Source: JANRIG01 sp033765235 (GTDB lineage Bacteria > Bacteroidota > Bacteroidia > Cytophagales > UBA9547). From it: a DNA stretch of 64,000 bases. A program made the position numbers and the translations under genes. Shown one piece after another: positions 62,162-64,000 of the stretch. The stretch is taken from the NCBI GenBank assembly GCA_033765235.1, contig JANRIG010000030.1:1-64000 (forward strand). The letters are read 5' to 3'. The notes under the pieces were generated by a model. It did no database searches, was not told the origin of the DNA, and was given only the letters and a program-made list of their open reading frames with translations. The first letter of the stretch is position 1. Each line of letters begins with the position of its first letter.

Positions 62162-62191
62162 TTGCACATAATTAACAATAATTTAACTTTG
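62162..62191 (+). promoter_or_regulatory. galM promoter, TTG-N19-TAACTTTG
   Basis: -7 TAACTTTG (62184-62191) fits TAnnTTTG, and a TTG -33 element stands 19 bases upstream (62162-62164). The TTG start codon of galM is 24 bases further downstream. The region between polA and galM is divergent. Confidence 0.6.
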
Positions 62192-62215
62192 CATTTCATA
62201 ATTAACTGAAACTGA

Positions 62216-63178
62216 TTGTTTTCAATATCTAAATCTAATTTTGGTAAGCTGGAGCAGGTATTTTTACAAAATGATACCACAGGCGAAAAGGCGGGAATCA
62301 TACCAGGCTATGGTGCTACGCTCAATATGCTTATACTATCAAAAAATAATACATTATTAGATATAGTAGATGGCAGTCCAAATTATGAGTACCTCATTGG
62401 TGAAGGTGCAGAGTATTGCAAAGGCATGATACTTTTTCCATTTCCCAACAGGATATGTGGTGGGCAATATATATTTGAAGGAAATACCTACCAGCTGCCT
62501 ATCAATGAAGCTGATATGCAAAATGCCATACACGGATTTGCAGCAAACAAAGCATTTGCCATAGAAAGCGAAAAATGCACAGAAAATAATGCTGAACTCA
62601 CCCTTTCTTATACCACTTCAGGCCATGATGAAGGATACCCTTTTATATGCAAAATATGGGTCACTTACACCCTCACAGCTGATAAAGGGCTGATATGCAG
62701 CACCAAAATATCTAACGCTGATACTAAAAACCTGCCTGTAGGGTTGGGTTGGCATCCATATTTCAAACTCGGGAATGCCGGAATAGATGAATTGTGGCTC
62801 AAGTTGCCTACCAATGAAGAGCTATTGAGCAATGAACGTATGATACCCACCGGCCGGAAAAAAGTAGGTATAAAATATAAAAAAAGAAATAAAATAGAAA
62901 CCACCGCATTTGACACGGGATACGTAGTAGATAATAACAGCAAAAACACACGAACCACCAGCCTCAAAGATAAAGAAAAAGATATAAAACTAAGAATATG
63001 GCAAGAAGTAGGCAAATATGGATATAATTTTTTGCAAATATACACTCCTCCGCATCGCAAATCCATAGCTATAGAACCCATGACATGCGCCACAGATGCA
63101 TTTAATAATGGATTTGGGCTTATCGTGCTCAAGCCCAATGAAAGCAAACATTTCTCATTCGGAGTTTTATTGGATTGA
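62216..63178 (+). CDS. galM: Aldose 1-epimerase-like protein
   Basis: 320 residues from TTG at 62216; no in-frame ATG gives a complete family N-terminus. It interconverts alpha and beta anomers of aldoses. Motifs are FPFPNRICGGQYIF, NAIHGFAANKAF with the catalytic His, and LGWHPYFKLG. Given the adjacent hydrolase cluster it probably acts in sugar uptake or metabolism, but the substrate may be any hexose. It ends within a 12-base overlap of a short minus-strand ORF. Confidence 0.88.
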   Translation: MFSISKSNFGKLEQVFLQNDTTGEKAGIIPGYGATLNMLILSKNNTLLDIVDGSPNYEYLIGEGAEYCKGMILFPFPNRICGGQYIFEGNTYQLPINEADMQNAIHGFAANKAFAIESEKCTENNAELTLSYTTSGHDEGYPFICKIWVTYTLTADKGLICSTKISNADTKNLPVGLGWHPYFKLGNAGIDELWLKLPTNEELLSNERMIPTGRKKVGIKYKKRNKIETTAFDTGYVVDNNSKNTRTTSLKDKEKDIKLRIWQEVGKYGYNFLQIYTPPHRKSIAIEPMTCATDAFNNGFGLIVLKPNESKHFSFGVLLD

Positions 63179-63319
63179 CATATATATTATGTCTATATTC
63201 AGTGAGGTGTGTATCACTTGCCTAATTGTTGCTTCATCTTTTTGCCAAAGTATGGCTATGGCTTTATCAAGATTTTTGTAGGCCATGTCATCGGGTATGC
63301 TCAAGCCTGAAATGCCCAC
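63167..63319 (-). pseudogene. Short minus-strand ORF, possible gene remnant
   Basis: From GTG (codon ending 63319) the frame gives VGISGLSIPDDMAYKNLDKA then a continuing amphipathic stretch for 50 residues, with a stop in the galM 3' end. No ATG precedes it; a TGA is 9 codons upstream. The composition looks coding-like. I do not recognise the protein; it may be the C-terminal fragment of a decayed gene. The rest of 63179-63514 shows nothing I can identify. Confidence 0.3.
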
Positions 63320-63514
63320 ATTTATTTTGTAATCTTTGTATCAGGTACTTTATTTACAATATGTTTGTCATTTGTAACAAGCCCAATAAATGAATTTGGG
63401 CATTAATTCCTAATACTAAATTATTGGTTTAATTTTCAGGCAGATATATATATATACTCAACGACATTGAACAACAATAGTAAACTATGTATATTAAAGA
63501 TATATATACCAAAG

Positions 63515-64000
63515 TCAAAAATCTACTTTATAATACAGCAGTGGCAATAGCCCCAGTTGATATTGCTGTTTTATAGGGTTAGCAGCAGTGTTGGACGGGT
63601 CAGGGTCGTAGGTGAGCCCGAGCAGGTTTTTGGTATTAAATATATTTATTACATCTATCATTATTTCATGGGATATTTTTCGTTTGCCGTTGATTCTGAG
63701 CCCCAGCCTAAGGTCTATTCGTTGATAAGGTGCAAACTGCAATACATTTACAGAGTCAGTTTTGGGATAATATTGCAGCATGGCATTTGATTTAATCACA
63801 TCGGCAGGGGAGTATCTTCTGCCTCCCGAGTAGGTAATTTTGATGCCTGTCACCAATGCGGTTTTTTTCTTTTTGCCCAATGGTTTTTCATATCCTGCCA
63901 ATAGGTTGGTGATATAGTTGGCATTAAAGTCTGTATTGCGCCACACATTGTCGCTACCTTTGAATTGAGAGTGGAATAGTGTAGATGTGAACAAGATATA
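63515..64000 (-). CDS. TonB-dependent receptor, C-terminal part (5' end outside window)
   Basis: The frame is open to the window edge, so only the last 162 residues are seen. They form the final barrel strands: NYITNLLAGYEKPLGKKKK, YQRIDLRLGLRINGKRKIS, then MIDVINIFNTKNLLGLTYDP with the typical 'N-x-F-N-x-x-N' turn, and a last strand ending in Phe (LLPLLYYKVDF). This is the usual finish of Bacteroidota TonB-dependent transporters. Substrate and plug domain cannot be seen. The neighbouring sugar genes hint at a carbohydrate receptor, but that is inference. Confidence 0.85.
   Translation of the reverse strand, partial: YILFTSTLFHSQFKGSDNVWRNTDFNANYITNLLAGYEKPLGKKKKTALVTGIKITYSGGRRYSPADVIKSNAMLQYYPKTDSVNVLQFAPYQRIDLRLGLRINGKRKISHEIMIDVINIFNTKNLLGLTYDPDPSNTAANPIKQQYQLGLLPLLYYKVDF

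Noticed and set aside
1..64000. tRNA, rRNA or riboswitch genes
   Set aside because: I scanned the gaps longer than about 60 bases for cloverleaf-like or conserved motifs and saw none; a covariance search could still find a weak one.

Overview
The window is AT-rich chromosomal DNA from a member of the Bacteroidota, most likely a gliding or surface-adhesive lineage in the Chitinophagales/Saprospirales/Cytophagales range; it does not settle the genus. The evidence is a type IX secretion (T9SS) vocabulary: type A C-terminal sorting domains, a gliding-associated type B C-terminal domain next to a PorP/SprF protein, and SprB-type repeats. Several genes carry the Bacteroidota -7 promoter TAnnTTTG, some with TTTG about 20 bases upstream. 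Shine-Dalgarno sequences are absent, TTG starts are common, and a bacillithiol gene (bshB1) is present. I see no rRNA, tRNA or CRISPR array.

Layout. 1-8.9 kb: three T9SS surface proteins in tandem, the first cut by the window edge; the second is a 1799-residue SprB-repeat protein whose repeat region is much richer in GC than its surroundings. 9.1-23.3 kb: six co-directional exported or outer-membrane genes. These are a 1499-residue exported protein, two fibronectin-III-like proteins, a seven-blade FG-GAP propeller protein with a type B sorting domain, a PorP/SprF protein and an outer-membrane barrel. This is the best candidate in the window for an undescribed surface machine. 23.3-27.5 kb: a truncated coiled-coil ORF, a DUF4384 protein, apt, a small lipoprotein, folK and tilS. 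27.5-31 kb: a 7TM-DISM histidine kinase and a convergent membrane GAF protein. 31-35.4 kb: three consecutive hairpins, then purL and two glycosyltransferases. 35.4-39.8 kb: a SPOR-like protein, a DUF2851 protein, a Lys1-like dehydrogenase and a transketolase C-terminal half.

39.9-45.3 kb is a type III restriction-modification cassette (res, a GxxExxY protein, mod) with different codon use. Three copies of one palindromic repeat sit in it, the third in frame inside the mod coding sequence. 45.4-49.7 kb: a membrane pyrophosphatase, a hypothetical protein and a GNAT-like protein. 49.7-52.4 kb: a palindromic intergenic repeat, then gmd and an ECF sigma/anti-sigma pair on the minus strand. 52.5-54 kb: bshB1 and an alpha/beta hydrolase. 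54-62.1 kb (minus): a T9SS cargo with a blue-copper domain, a polytopic glycosyltransferase-like protein, an alpha-galactosidase-like hydrolase and polA. 62.2-64 kb: an aldose 1-epimerase and the 3' end of a TonB-dependent receptor gene.

The housekeeping genes are ordinary. The accessory content is the T9SS cargo block, the six-gene surface locus, the RM cassette with its in-frame palindromic element, and several small hairpin elements between genes.
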